Shown: positions 50,510 through 59,995, numbered from the stretch's first letter. The stretch is 64,000 nt of DNA from Phil1 sp964612925 (GCA_964612925.1 CAZTFU010000006.1:22377-86376), one strand, 5' to 3'. The notes: generated by a model not told the origin, from the sequence alone. A program made the numbers and translations.

Positions 50510-51484
50510 TTATTTTGACTTGATGTAAGGCTTACCGTTTGCCGCGGGGGCATGCGCCTTACCGACAAACAGTATCAGCGCGATTATGGTAACAATGTAC
50601 GGTATCATGGAAATGATGTTTACGGGTATCGAACTGTCGGAGCCGACAACGACCTTCAAACCGTTGCAGAAGCCGAACAGTATGCACCCGAGCATTGCAC
50701 CCTGCGGTTTGAACTTGCCGAAAATAACGGCCGCAATTGCAATAAAGCCCTGACCTATAACTATTGACGGGCGGAATGCGGAAACCGTGGCAAGCGTTAT
50801 ACTCGCCCCGCCAAGACCGGCCAGCATACCCGAAAGAGCGACGCAAATATACCTTACAAGGGATACGTTGACACCGAGCGTATCCGCCGCCTGCGGATGT
50901 TCACCGACGGCACGCAGTCTGAGACCGAAGCGGGTCTTATAGAATACGAACCATATTACAAGTACGAGCAAAAATGCAATGTATGCAGAAGCATATGTGT
51001 TGAATACGTTGTCGAGGAAGCCATTCTTTGCAAACAGGTCGCCCAACCAATCGTCAAAATGCTCGTTGCACCATTCGAATATTCCGTTGAATATGCGGGG
51101 CAATTTGTTGGGCACGGGGTGAGTTTCCGTGTTGCCGTCAAAGAACAGGCGGCAAACATAAACCGCAACGCCGCTTGCAAGGAAGTTTATGGCCGTGCCC
51201 GATATGGTCTGGTCCGCTTTACAGGTTATGCAGGCAAAGCCGTGTATAAGTGCAAAAAGCATTCCCGCAAGGCCCGCGCAAAGGAAGCCGAGCCATGGGT
51301 TTGCGGAAAAATAGCCCACTGCCGCGCCCGTGAACGCGCCGATGGTCATCATTCCCTCTATGCCTATGTTTACCACGCCCGATTTTTCCGAACAGCAGGA
51401 GCCAAGTGCCGCAAATAGCAGCGGCGGAGTGTACATAAGGGTTGCATTAAGCAATATGCCGAGCGTTTTCATAAACTGATCCAT
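50510..51484 (-). CDS. nupQ: Nucleoside ABC transporter permease NupQ-type
   Basis: A 324-residue permease of the BPD_transp_2 family with about eight to nine helices. The segment YICVALSGMLAGLGGASITL (about residues 211-230) is the coupling region of this family. The NIGIEGMMTIGAFTGAAVGY segment near residue 37 is typical of guanosine/purine-nucleoside importers of the NupNOPQ kind. It is last in the operon, 1 bp behind the other permease. A GGAGG site precedes the ATG. Confidence 0.88.
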   Translation of the reverse strand: MDQFMKTLGILLNATLMYTPPLLFAALGSCCSEKSGVVNIGIEGMMTIGAFTGAAVGYFSANPWLGFLCAGLAGMLFALIHGFACITCKADQTISGTAINFLASGVAVYVCRLFFDGNTETHPVPNKLPRIFNGIFEWCNEHFDDWLGDLFAKNGFLDNVFNTYASAYIAFLLVLVIWFVFYKTRFGLRLRAVGEHPQAADTLGVNVSLVRYICVALSGMLAGLGGASITLATVSAFRPSIVIGQGFIAIAAVIFGKFKPQGAMLGCILFGFCNGLKVVVGSDSSIPVNIISMIPYIVTIIALILFVGKAHAPAANGKPYIKSK

Positions 51485-51485
51485 A

Positions 51486-52559
51486 TTATGCGCCTCCGTT
51501 CTTCCTGTTGCGGTGTATCATTTTAAGCAGGCTTGATATGGCTATGCAAAGCACTATGCAGCCCATTATGATATCGACTATTTCGCTTGGAGCATCAAAG
51601 CGGGTACCGCCAAATTTCATTGCGCCGAAGAATTCCGCACCGAGCAGCACGCCGAACGGGTTGGTACTGCCTATGAGTGCAACGGTTATGCCCTGGAAGC
51701 CGTAACCCTCCTGCCCTGCAAATTGGCTTATTTTGTACGTTACGCCCATTACCTGCAACGCGCCCGCAAGGGATGCCAGCATACCCGATATGCTAAGTGC
51801 CGTCATTACGGAAGCGTTTGCGTTTATACCCGCATACTCCGCGGCGGAACGGTTAAAGCCGACCGCCTTCAGCTTAAAGCCGAGCGTTGTGCGGTTGATT
51901 ATGTAGTATATAACCACAACGCAGACCAAGGCTATTACTATGCCGAAATGCGCCTTTGGCGAAAGACCCGGCAACCAGTCCGAAATGGTTATTTTTGCCG
52001 TGTCCTGTATGGAATAGGACCACGTTTTGCCGCCGCCAACATTAACACTGTCAAGATTTACAATGAAGTTTGAAAAATAGTACGCTATCCAGTTGAACAT
52101 TATCATGCAAAGCACTTCGTGAGCCCCGAATTTCACTTTCAAAAAGCCCACAAGTCCGCCCCATACAGCACCTGCGACAAGCGCGGCCAATATGCAAAGC
52201 GGAATGTGTATATATGCGGGAGCCTCTACAAATACGCCGACAAGCATCGCCGCAACGCTGCCCATAACGTACTGACCTTCGGCACCTATATTGAATACGC
52301 CCGTTTTGAATGCAAATGCAACCGAAAGACCCGTAAGTATGTACGGCACGGAGTATTCAATAAAGCTGTAGGACATGTTCTTTGTTGATTTGAATATTAC
52401 GCCGAAAAGCTTGCCGTATGATTCTATCGGGTCATAGCCTGCGATAAGCAGGGCAATCGCTCCGACAATAAAGCCGATTATTATTGAAAGCAGGGTATAG
52501 GAAAACGAGCTTTCAAGCAACTTTTCAAGCAATCGTCCGTTTTTTTGTTCATTCTTCAT
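51486..52559 (-). CDS. nupP: Nucleoside ABC transporter permease NupP-type
   Basis: A 357-residue permease of the BPD_transp_2 family, partner of the downstream permease. Visible parts: YSFIEYSVPYILTGLSVAFA (about residues 63-82), FNIGAEGQYVMGSVAAMLVG (about 89-108) and the coupling region SISGMLASLAGALQVMGV. It starts 11 bp inside the ATPase gene with a GGAGG site. Lengths and gene order match B. subtilis nupNOPQ. Confidence 0.88.
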   Translation of the reverse strand: MKNEQKNGRLLEKLLESSFSYTLLSIIIGFIVGAIALLIAGYDPIESYGKLFGVIFKSTKNMSYSFIEYSVPYILTGLSVAFAFKTGVFNIGAEGQYVMGSVAAMLVGVFVEAPAYIHIPLCILAALVAGAVWGGLVGFLKVKFGAHEVLCMIMFNWIAYYFSNFIVNLDSVNVGGGKTWSYSIQDTAKITISDWLPGLSPKAHFGIVIALVCVVVIYYIINRTTLGFKLKAVGFNRSAAEYAGINANASVMTALSISGMLASLAGALQVMGVTYKISQFAGQEGYGFQGITVALIGSTNPFGVLLGAEFFGAMKFGGTRFDAPSEIVDIIMGCIVLCIAISSLLKMIHRNRKNGGA

Positions 52560-54099
52560 GCGCCGTTCCTCCTGCCATCATAAGACCAAGCTGCTTTTCA
52601 TCGGATTCACTGCCGCGTACACTGCCGACAATTTTTCCTTCGAAAATAACGTCTATCCTGTCGGAAAGGCTCATTATTTCGTCAAGCTCAAAGCTTACAA
52701 GCAACACGGCCTTGTTCTTGTTGCGCTGATCGACAATGTACCTGTGTACATACTCTATCGCGCCGACGTCAAGTCCGCGTGTGGGGTTGACCGCAATAAG
52801 CAGATCCTTATCATTCGTCACCTCGCGCGCGATTATCACTTTTTGCTGATTACCACCTGAAAGATCCCCCGCACGCTCGTGTTCACACCCGCGCGGACGG
52901 ATATCGTATTTTTCTATAAGCTCCTTTGCATGATCCTCTATCGCGCGGAAATTCAATGTACCGTGGGAGGAGAAGGGCTGTTCGTCCGTATTTTGCAGTA
53001 TAAGGTTATCCTCAACGGAAAAATCAAGTACGAGCCCGTGTTTGTGCCTGTCCGCAGGTATACTGGATATGCCCATGTCGAAAAGCTGACGCGGTGTTTT
53101 GTTATATGCGTCCTGCCCGTTCATTGTTACGGAGCCGCTCGTTGCCTTTTTAAGACCCGTAAGTATTTCAACAAGCTCGGTTTGACCGTTGCCGTCTATA
53201 CCCGCAATGCCGACTATTTCGCCGCGACGAACGTTTAATTCAAGCCCGCGCAGTATTTCAACGCCCCTGTAATCCTTGGCGTGAAGGTCATGCACCTCAA
53301 GTGCCACTTCACCCGGTTCTATATCGGCCTTATCAACCTTAAATTCCACGTTGCGGCCTACCATCATGGAGGCCAGCTCTTGCTCGGTTGTGTCCGCAAC
53401 GCGCACGGTGTCTATATATTTGCCCTGACGGATTATAGTGCAGTAATCCGCTGCGGCCTTTATTTCTTTAAGTTTGTGAGTTATGAGTATAACGGTCTTG
53501 CCTTCGCGGGCGAGGTTGTGCATTATTTCGATAAGCTCCTCTATTTCCTGCGGGGTAAGCGAGGCCGTGGGTTCGTCAAGTATCAGTATGTCTGCACCGC
53601 GGTAAAGCACCTTCAGTATTTCCGCACGCTGCTGCATTCCGACGGAGATATCCTCTATCTTTGCATCGGCATTGACCTTGAGATTGTACTTTTCGGATAT
53701 TTCGTTTACCTTGGCGCGGGCGGCCTTCATATTAACTCTGCCGCCGGGAAGCATCGGCTCCATGCCGAGAATTATGTTTTCGGCAACGGTAAACGGCTGC
53801 ACAAGCATAAAATGCTGATGCACCATACCTATGCCAAGTTCTATTGCCCTGTTGGGACCGGTTATGGAAACCTCTTTACCGTTTATGAATATTTCGCCCG
53901 ATGTGGGATGGTATAATCCGTAAAGGATATTCATAAGCGTGGATTTGCCGGCACCGTTTTCACCTAATATGGCGTGAATCTCGCCCTTATGAACGGTAAG
54001 GTTTATCCCGTCGTTTGCCTTGAAGGAACCGAACATTTTCACTATGTTCTTCATTTCAACCACCGGGCAGTTCATATCTATGCGCCCCGTATCCTCCAA
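52549..54099 (-). CDS. nupO: Nucleoside ABC transporter ATPase NupO-type (double ABC)
   Basis: A 516-residue protein with two tandem ABC domains, as in sugar and nucleoside importers. Domain one has Walker A GENGAGKSTLMNILYGLYHP (about residues 51-70), VHQHFMLVQPFTVAENI and Walker B LILDEPTASLTP. Domain two has a looser Walker A (GIDGNGQTELVEIL), signature LSGGNQQKVIIARE and a VNPTRGLD Walker-B region, so only the first site may be fully catalytic. Start is TTG 54099, 7 nt after AAGGAGGTG. It lies behind the binding-protein gene, with a terminator between. Confidence 0.92.
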   Translation of the reverse strand: MEDTGRIDMNCPVVEMKNIVKMFGSFKANDGINLTVHKGEIHAILGENGAGKSTLMNILYGLYHPTSGEIFINGKEVSITGPNRAIELGIGMVHQHFMLVQPFTVAENIILGMEPMLPGGRVNMKAARAKVNEISEKYNLKVNADAKIEDISVGMQQRAEILKVLYRGADILILDEPTASLTPQEIEELIEIMHNLAREGKTVILITHKLKEIKAAADYCTIIRQGKYIDTVRVADTTEQELASMMVGRNVEFKVDKADIEPGEVALEVHDLHAKDYRGVEILRGLELNVRRGEIVGIAGIDGNGQTELVEILTGLKKATSGSVTMNGQDAYNKTPRQLFDMGISSIPADRHKHGLVLDFSVEDNLILQNTDEQPFSSHGTLNFRAIEDHAKELIEKYDIRPRGCEHERAGDLSGGNQQKVIIAREVTNDKDLLIAVNPTRGLDVGAIEYVHRYIVDQRNKNKAVLLVSFELDEIMSLSDRIDVIFEGKIVGSVRGSESDEKQLGLMMAGGTAHEE

Positions 54100-54164
54100 G
54101 CCGGTTCACCTCCTTGAATGTATAATTGCTGAAAAATGTTTATTGGTAGATAGCCTTATAAAAA

Positions 54165-54190
54165 GCCCTGCCCGAATATATCGGGCAGGG
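54165..54190 (-). terminator. Terminator between bmpA and the transporter genes
   Basis: On the minus strand CCCTGCCCGA and TCGGGCAGGG enclose a short loop and run into GCTTTTT. It probably allows partial readthrough so that the binding protein is made in excess over the membrane parts. Confidence 0.8.
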
Positions 54191-54207
54191 ATGCGATCCG
54201 TTTAAGA

Positions 54208-55236
54208 TCAGTCGTCCAGAGTGTAATAATCCTCACCGTAAACGGCATCAAATGCCTCGGTGGTGGAAGGAACAACGATTTCGCCGGAAAGGATCTTTTC
54301 CTTGGCGGCGGCAACGGCGGTCTTGCACTCTTCGCTCATGAGATCGTCGGTTTCGGCGATATCAACGGCACCGGAGGTGATGTCATAAAGAACATTGGTA
54401 CCAAGCTGCAGATTGCCTTCCTTACCGTCCTTGCACAGGGCGTATACGCCGTTGTCAACGCGCTTTACGGCACTGGTAAGAACCGCTTCGGGGGCAAGAT
54501 AAGCCTGGTCTTGGTCAACGCCTATTGCAAGCTTGCCCTGTTCGCTGGCGGCTTCGATAACGCCCATACCGGTGGAACCTGCGGCATGGTAAACGATATC
54601 GGCACCGTTGGTGTACATGTTGATGGTGGCAGCCTTACCGCCTGCGGCATCGCCAAAGCTGTTGGCGTTGTAGCACTGTATCACACAATCGGGATTGGTG
54701 TCCTTAACACCGGCATAGAAGCCGTAACCGAAGGTGTTCATGACGGGGCTGACCATGCCGATAACGAAACCGACGTTGTTGGTCTTTGTCATGGTAGCGG
54801 CGGCAACACCGACAAGGTAGGAGCACTGCTCGGTGGCGAAGTTGACACCGATTACGTTGTCGGCAACGCTTTCGTTGTCGATAATGGCGAATGCCTGATC
54901 GGGATAGTTGGCGGCTACTTCGGCCAGAGTATCGGCCATCATGAAGCCGATGCAGAGGATGAGGTCATAACCTTCATCAACGGCGGTTTCAAGGTTGGGA
55001 GCGTAGTCGGCATCGGTCTTGGATTCGAAGTACTTTACTTCGCAGCCGAGTTCTTCTTGAGCCCTCTGCAGGCCGGCCCACGCGGAGGCGTTGAAGGACT
55101 GGTCGTTGATACCACCGGTATCGGTTATCATGGCTACACGGTAGGCACCGGAGTTATTGTTTTCCGCGGGAGCGGAGCAACCAACTGCGGCTATGGCAAG
55201 CACCAGAGCCAGCATTAAGGCAGCAATTTTTTTCAT
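54208..55236 (-). CDS. bmpA: BMP-family nucleoside-binding lipoprotein (NupN-type)
   Basis: A 342-residue substrate-binding lipoprotein. The signal MKKIAALMLALVLAIAAVGC ends in a lipobox with the acylated Cys at residue 20. BMP-family motifs follow: VAMITDTGGINDQSFNASAW (about residues 34-53), GFMMADTLAEVA, VGFVIGMVSPVM and IYHAAG-type VYHAAGSTGMGV, then GVDQDQAY. It would bind purine nucleosides. Start taken at ATG 55236, after GGAGGAAAGC. Like gdhA it uses C-ending codons and ATC for Ile, which suggests very high expression. It is first in the nupNOPQ operon. Confidence 0.93.
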   Translation of the reverse strand: MKKIAALMLALVLAIAAVGCSAPAENNNSGAYRVAMITDTGGINDQSFNASAWAGLQRAQEELGCEVKYFESKTDADYAPNLETAVDEGYDLILCIGFMMADTLAEVAANYPDQAFAIIDNESVADNVIGVNFATEQCSYLVGVAAATMTKTNNVGFVIGMVSPVMNTFGYGFYAGVKDTNPDCVIQCYNANSFGDAAGGKAATINMYTNGADIVYHAAGSTGMGVIEAASEQGKLAIGVDQDQAYLAPEAVLTSAVKRVDNGVYALCKDGKEGNLQLGTNVLYDITSGAVDIAETDDLMSEECKTAVAAAKEKILSGEIVVPSTTEAFDAVYGEDYYTLDD

Positions 55237-55370
55237 TATGCTTTCCTCCATTAAATGTTTCCATGTTTATATGCATGGTTTTACTTATTTTATCAAAAAC
55301 CGCATAGAAATAAAAGGTGCAAATTGAATGTATACAATATTTTATTGCATTTTTTGATGAGAAAACAAAA

Positions 55371-55401
55371 CCCCGCCGCAGAATGAACCGCTACGGCGGG
55401 G
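55371..55401 (-). terminator. Terminator of the fucose-isomerase-like gene
   Basis: On the minus strand CCCCGCCG (55394-55401) pairs with CGGCGGGG (55371-55378) around a 15-nt loop, followed by TTTTGTTTT. Confidence 0.85.
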
Positions 55402-55425
55402 AGTATGCCCGTTTTTAAGCCTTAT

Positions 55426-56616
55426 TTATCCTATAAGGGAGAAGAATTCCTTGAGTGCATCGGTTTGGTCGCCGCGGCAGACAAGGTGATGGTTGTATAT
55501 CGGGTCGGTAAGGAAATAGCCGAAATCGTCAAGCTTCAGCTTTATCTGTGTGCGGCAAAGATGGGTTTCGTGCAGGTTCTCGCTTATTTCGCCGCGCTTT
55601 GCAAAGTAGCGGGAAAGGTCTGCCGCCGCCTTGAATATCGTGCAGGTGCCCTCGGGTATTTCGCCCGCTATGGCAACGCCTATGTTGGATTCGTAATGCG
55701 TGGTCAGGCGAATATTGCGCGGCATTGTGGCGGGAAGCGTGCAGTGTGCAAGCACCATTTCACCTTCCTTGGTATTTATGCGGCTTGGGTTGCAAAGGAA
55801 AACATCTTCGCCCGATACCGCACCGAGTATCGCCATTGATACGGCCGCGGGGATATCACCCTCACAGCCCGCGTATATGCCCTCCGCATTGAGTATGGCA
55901 AGACCGAGACAGCCCGTTGTAAACACGGTATCGAGAAGGTCAAAGCAGCGTACCGTTACCGCGCCGAGTCCGTACTTTGCTACTATGCGCTTGAGACCGC
56001 CGTAAACATTAAGGCTCTTTTCCATTTCGGCCTTGTTGTAACCCTGCGCAAGCAGCATTTCGGTATATTCGTTGGGCTCATAACCGCCGCGCTTGGTTTC
56101 CTCAATAAGCTCCTCTATGGGAATATTGACAAGCGTAAGGTCAAGCTTTTCTTTATAAGCGGCACCGTTGGTGTTGCTTGCAATAAGCCAGTCGGAGGGG
56201 GCACCTATCACGCCGAGCTTCATACCGCGGAGCTTTTCCATGCCAGCATAGGCCCGCTTGAGTGCGTTTATGCGCCGTGCCACATATTCAACGCTGCCGT
56301 GCAGTATTTCGCCGCGCCTGCCCTGCTGCTTGAGGAAAGAAAGAATTTCCATGCTTGCCGCAAGGGAGTTGCTTTCGCCGCTTGTAAGTATGTAACAGGG
56401 CTTTTCGCATATGCGCTCATAGCCCTCCTTAAAAATGCCTTCACTGCCGCCCGATGCCACGAATACCAGTGCGAACGGTGCGCGTTCATAATCCTCAAGC
56501 TCAACGCGAACAAGCTCTTCACCCACGGCTTGACCTATTGTTTTTAAGTATTCGTCCGTGCGTTCACGTGTTACCTGTGAAAGCGGGCTTTGCACCTGAA
56601 ATACGCTTATTGCCAT
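55426..56616 (-). CDS. L-fucose/L-arabinose isomerase-like family protein
   Basis: A 396-residue protein resembling the ketol-isomerase fold of L-fucose and L-arabinose isomerases (COG2407-type). Segments: LTSGESNSLAASMEILSFLK (about residues 77-96), GAPSDWLIAS, VRCFDLLDTVFTTGCLGLA (about 217-235) and CEGDIPAAVSMAILGAVSGE (about 250-269), the last with the Glu/Asp pattern of the metal site. FEDPSR-like FLCNPSRIN and HCT residues follow. It is shorter than true FucI (about 590). Substrate unknown. Own GGAGG site; single-gene transcript. Confidence 0.75.
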   Translation of the reverse strand: MAISVFQVQSPLSQVTRERTDEYLKTIGQAVGEELVRVELEDYERAPFALVFVASGGSEGIFKEGYERICEKPCYILTSGESNSLAASMEILSFLKQQGRRGEILHGSVEYVARRINALKRAYAGMEKLRGMKLGVIGAPSDWLIASNTNGAAYKEKLDLTLVNIPIEELIEETKRGGYEPNEYTEMLLAQGYNKAEMEKSLNVYGGLKRIVAKYGLGAVTVRCFDLLDTVFTTGCLGLAILNAEGIYAGCEGDIPAAVSMAILGAVSGEDVFLCNPSRINTKEGEMVLAHCTLPATMPRNIRLTTHYESNIGVAIAGEIPEGTCTIFKAAADLSRYFAKRGEISENLHETHLCRTQIKLKLDDFGYFLTDPIYNHHLVCRGDQTDALKEFFSLIG

Positions 56617-56756
56617 ATTAAGTTCCTCCGTAAAATTGTTTGATAATACATTTTACCACATAATATTGCATGAAACAACTTCATTGTACCCTTTTTGAGC
56701 ACGGATGAATATGGTGCTGATATGGGCGCAAAATGCGACCGTAAGGGGGACAGGGC

Positions 56757-57314
56757 ATGAGGGAATATCGCATTGAGACAATTGAATACGGCATTGACAC
56801 GGCAAACTGTGTGCGCAGGGCGTTAAGAGGAGCGGAAGGAGTGGGCGTCAGCGGCGAGGGCGGCAGTGCGCTTATAAAAACTCGGGATGAGGAAGCACGG
56901 GAACGGCTGTGCATGGCACTTTGCCGCATTTTGCTGATCGATGCCGCCGCAGAGGAGATGCGCATTGAGCTTAAGGCATACGATTTTGATGAAGAAGAGC
57001 TTCGACGCGCACTTAACAGGGGAATGGAACTGTTTGCCTCGCGCAGGCGCAGGGCGGCCATGTTTGCATATGCGATAAGCTGCCTTATGGAGTACACCCG
57101 CACCGAAAGCACGATGAATATAGAGGGATTTCTGCGCTTTAGGCTGAATGAAGCACGGGAAACGATATACATGTGCGCACTGTGCGCCGCGGCGGAGGAG
57201 CTTATAAGGCGGGAGATGGCACTGCACCCCGAACTGTTTGATATGCGGGACGGGGACGAAGCAATAGTCATACTCATTCGTCCGTGGGACGGAGACAATG
57301 ACGGGTCGGATTGA
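56757..57314 (+). CDS. ytxC: Sporulation protein YtxC-like
   Basis: A 185-residue protein. The C-terminal half shows the YtxC feature MNIEGFLRFRLNEARETI (about residues 122-139), with the helix before it (LMEYTRTEST). In B. subtilis YtxC is a sigma-E-region sporulation protein of unknown biochemical role. The protein is shorter than usual (about 280), because the N-terminal region is reduced. It supports a spore-forming ancestry. AGGGGGACAGGG lies before the ATG. Confidence 0.7.
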   Translation: MREYRIETIEYGIDTANCVRRALRGAEGVGVSGEGGSALIKTRDEEARERLCMALCRILLIDAAAEEMRIELKAYDFDEEELRRALNRGMELFASRRRRAAMFAYAISCLMEYTRTESTMNIEGFLRFRLNEARETIYMCALCAAAEELIRREMALHPELFDMRDGDEAIVILIRPWDGDNDGSD

Positions 57315-57339
57315 ATTTTGACGCAATACCGCTTATAAT
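57311..57339 (+). promoter_or_regulatory. Promoter abutting the uvrC start codon (leaderless candidate)
   Basis: TTGAAT (57311-57316), exact 17-bp spacer, perfect TATAAT (57334-57339). The -10 ends 7 nt before the ATG at 57347 and no Shine-Dalgarno lies between. The -35 overlaps the ytxC stop codon. Confidence 0.65.
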
Positions 57340-57346
57340 ATACGGT

Positions 57347-59191
57347 ATGAATCAGCTTATAGAGGAAAAACTGAAGCTTTTGCCGGACAGCCCGGGCGTA
57401 TACCGAATGTTCAACGCCGAGGGCGAAATAATCTATGTGGGAAAAGCGGTAAACCTGAAAAACCGCGTTCGCCAGTATTTCCGTTCGCAAAAGAATATGA
57501 GCCCCAAGGTGCGCGCAATGGTAAGCCACATTGCCGATTTTGAGTATATACTCACCGCAAACGAGACCGAAGCGCTGACGCTTGAGGCCGCAATGACAAA
57601 AAGCCTTCAGCCGCACTATAACATACTCCTAAAGGATGATAAGCATTTTCCGTATGTAAGGCTTGACGAAAAGCAGGACTTCCCGCGCTTTGAGGTCGTG
57701 CGGCGGGCCAAAAATGACGGAGCACGCTATTTTGGCCCATACCTGAGCGCCGTAACGTTAAGGGATGCGCTCGGTTGCATAAGGGACATGTTTCCCGTGC
57801 GGCACTGCAAAAAGGATATCTCTCGCGCAATAGACAGGCGGGAACGGCCGTGCCTGATGTATCACCTGAACAAGTGCTGTGCCCCGTGCAGCGGCAAGGT
57901 GAGCCGAGAGGAATATCATAGGCTCCTTGACAGCGTTTCAAGCTTTCTTGAAGGGGATACGGAGCCCGTGTGCGCCATGCTTAGGGCGGAAATGCAAAAG
58001 GCAAGCGACAATATGGAATATGAAAAGGCCGCTCAGTTAAGGGACAGGGCATTGGCCGTGGAGCGCATGGGCGAAAAGCAACGCGCAATGGTAAAAACGG
58101 GCGCCGAAAGGGACATATTTGCCCTTGCACGGGACGATGAGGACGATATAGTATTTGCACTGTTCGTGCGGGGCGGGAACATAATAGGTTCTCAGCATTA
58201 TGCAATGGATTCCGTAGGCGAAAGCGAAGGGAAGATAATGGCGGCCTTTTTGCAGCAGTTCTATGCGGATTCGGCGGATATACCGAGGGAGATATTGGTA
58301 AAGGATATGCCCGAGGAAGCGGGCGAACTTGAAGCGTGGCTTAAACAGCAGCGCGGCGGCGCGGTGGACATTATCTGCCCCGCAAGAGGAGAAAAGGCAC
58401 AGCAGGTCAGTCTTGCGTATCAAAACGGCATGGATGCCATAAAGAAGCAAAGGGAGCTTGAACACCGCGCGTGGGAGCGCGGCGAGGGTGCATTGGCGCG
58501 GCTGTGCGGCTATATAGGACTTGAGGAGTTGCCCGAAAGGATAGAATGTTTTGACAATTCACATATTCGCGGGCGGGACACCGTATCGGGTATGGTGGTG
58601 TTTGTGGGCGGCAAGGCCGCACCGAAGGAATACCGCCGCTTTAAGCTGAACGATGAGCACGGCGGGGATGACCTTTCCGCCATGAGGGAAGCACTTACAC
58701 GGCGATTCGACAGGGCGGCAAAGGGGGACGGCAAGTTTTCCGAACTTCCCGATTTGCTTATAGTTGACGGCGGCAAAACACAGCTTGATGTTGCGCTTGA
58801 GGTACTTGCCGGCTTTGGGCTTGACTATATTCCGACAATAGGACTTGCGGAGCGCAATGAGGAAATAATACTCCCTTACGGCGAACGGAGCATAATACTC
58901 CCGCGAAATGACGGCGCACTGCACTTTATACAGCGTGTGCGTGATGAGGCGCACCGCTTTGCGATATCCTATCACCGCAGTTTGCATGTGAGGAGCATGC
59001 TTATGAGCGAGCTTGACAATATAGACGGCATAGGCGAAAAACGCAAGCGCCTTTTGTTTGATACGTTCATAACGCGGGATGCAATAGCCGAGGCAAGCGT
59101 TGAACGGCTCAGCGCGGTAAAGGGGATGAATATAAATGCGGCGCGTGCCGTTTACGCTCATTTTCACGATACGGAGGATAAGGCGAAATGA
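57347..59191 (+). CDS. uvrC: Excinuclease ABC subunit C
   Basis: A 614-residue nuclease that makes both incisions in nucleotide excision repair with UvrAB. The N-terminal GIY-YIG domain has GVYRMFNAEGEIIYVGKA (about residues 15-32). The UVR domain is near 195-230. The RNase H-like C-terminal nuclease has IECFDNSHIRGRDTVSGMVV (about 390-409) and LIVDGGKTQLDVAL. A helix-hairpin-helix tail follows (IDGIGEKRKRLLFDTF, about 562-577). ATG 57347 is preferred; an in-frame TTG at 57311 is part of the -35 box. Four bases overlap with the next gene. Confidence 0.95.
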   Translation: MNQLIEEKLKLLPDSPGVYRMFNAEGEIIYVGKAVNLKNRVRQYFRSQKNMSPKVRAMVSHIADFEYILTANETEALTLEAAMTKSLQPHYNILLKDDKHFPYVRLDEKQDFPRFEVVRRAKNDGARYFGPYLSAVTLRDALGCIRDMFPVRHCKKDISRAIDRRERPCLMYHLNKCCAPCSGKVSREEYHRLLDSVSSFLEGDTEPVCAMLRAEMQKASDNMEYEKAAQLRDRALAVERMGEKQRAMVKTGAERDIFALARDDEDDIVFALFVRGGNIIGSQHYAMDSVGESEGKIMAAFLQQFYADSADIPREILVKDMPEEAGELEAWLKQQRGGAVDIICPARGEKAQQVSLAYQNGMDAIKKQRELEHRAWERGEGALARLCGYIGLEELPERIECFDNSHIRGRDTVSGMVVFVGGKAAPKEYRRFKLNDEHGGDDLSAMREALTRRFDRAAKGDGKFSELPDLLIVDGGKTQLDVALEVLAGFGLDYIPTIGLAERNEEIILPYGERSIILPRNDGALHFIQRVRDEAHRFAISYHRSLHVRSMLMSELDNIDGIGEKRKRLLFDTFITRDAIAEASVERLSAVKGMNINAARAVYAHFHDTEDKAK

Positions 59192-59991
59192 TAAAGCTTA
59201 TCGCATTTGACATTGACGACACGTTGACCACCGAACCGCGCACCGTGCCCAAGGAAAACCTTGACGCGATAAAGCGTGCACAGGATGCGGGAATATTCGT
59301 TACCGTGGCGACGGGGCGCGGCTATCGCGGTTCCTCATATATATTCAAGACCATGGGCGTAAAGGGACCCGTGATAAACTACGGCGGTGCCGTGGTGTAT
59401 GATACCGTAACCGAAAAACCGCTTTACACCACTCAACTTGACCCATTGCTTGTCAAAGAACTTTTTGCCGCAGCAAAGGAATACGACGTTCATGCCCACC
59501 TTTATCAGGGCGACGGTATAGTTTTTGAAAAGGAAAATCCATATGTGCTCAAATACACCCAAAGACTGAACCTTGAACGCACAATGGACGGTGACGTTGC
59601 AAACAAGCTTTGGCAAAACGTGCCCAAGGTGCTTTATATAACCGAGCCCGACAAGGCCGAAAGAATAATAGAGGAGCTTGGCCGCCGCTATGAAGGGCGG
59701 CTGAAGGTTTCGGGCTCCGTGCCCGGCTTTGTGGAATTCAATGCGGTAAATGCGCACAAGGGCAGTGCGCTTGAATGGGTGGCGAATTACCTTGGCATTG
59801 AACGCGGAGAAACGGCCGCCGTGGGGGACAATCTTTTGGATCTTGAAATGATACAATATGCGGGCATAGGTGCGGCCGTGGCGGGTTCTCACGAGCAGGT
59901 GCTCAGTGCCGCAAACGTTGTGCTGCCGCGTTGCGAGGATATGGCGGCAGCATGGTTTATAGACAACATAGTGCTTAAAGGGAGGAAATGA
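59188..59991 (+). CDS. HAD-IIB (Cof-type) phosphatase
   Basis: A 267-residue haloacid-dehalogenase hydrolase. Motif I FDIDDTLTTEP (about residues 6-16), motif II VTVATGRGYRG, the Lys of motif III (HKGSALEWV, about 191-199) and motif IV AVGDNLLDLEMIQYAG (about 210-225) are intact. A C2B cap lies between motifs II and III. Cof enzymes act on sugar phosphates, FMN or other phosphorylated metabolites; the substrate is unknown. ATGA overlap with uvrC and a 4-bp gap to hprK show one operon. Confidence 0.92.
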   Translation: MIKLIAFDIDDTLTTEPRTVPKENLDAIKRAQDAGIFVTVATGRGYRGSSYIFKTMGVKGPVINYGGAVVYDTVTEKPLYTTQLDPLLVKELFAAAKEYDVHAHLYQGDGIVFEKENPYVLKYTQRLNLERTMDGDVANKLWQNVPKVLYITEPDKAERIIEELGRRYEGRLKVSGSVPGFVEFNAVNAHKGSALEWVANYLGIERGETAAVGDNLLDLEMIQYAGIGAAVAGSHEQVLSAANVVLPRCEDMAAAWFIDNIVLKGRK

Positions 59992-59995
59992 TACC

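Noticed and set aside
54511..55218. 235-codon plus-strand frame opposite bmpA
   Set aside because: Same cause as at gdhA: antisense of a highly biased gene; Gly/Val-rich product and no ribosome binding site.
55252..55425. Purine riboswitch upstream of the nucleoside importer
   Set aside because: The conserved three-way-junction sequences of purine riboswitches are not visible; no confident promoter either. The region holds the fucose-isomerase-like terminator and an AT-rich leader.
56681..57616. 311-codon minus-strand frame over ytxC and the uvrC start
   Set aside because: The plus-strand ytxC has a good ribosome binding site and a recognisable family segment; the minus frame has neither.
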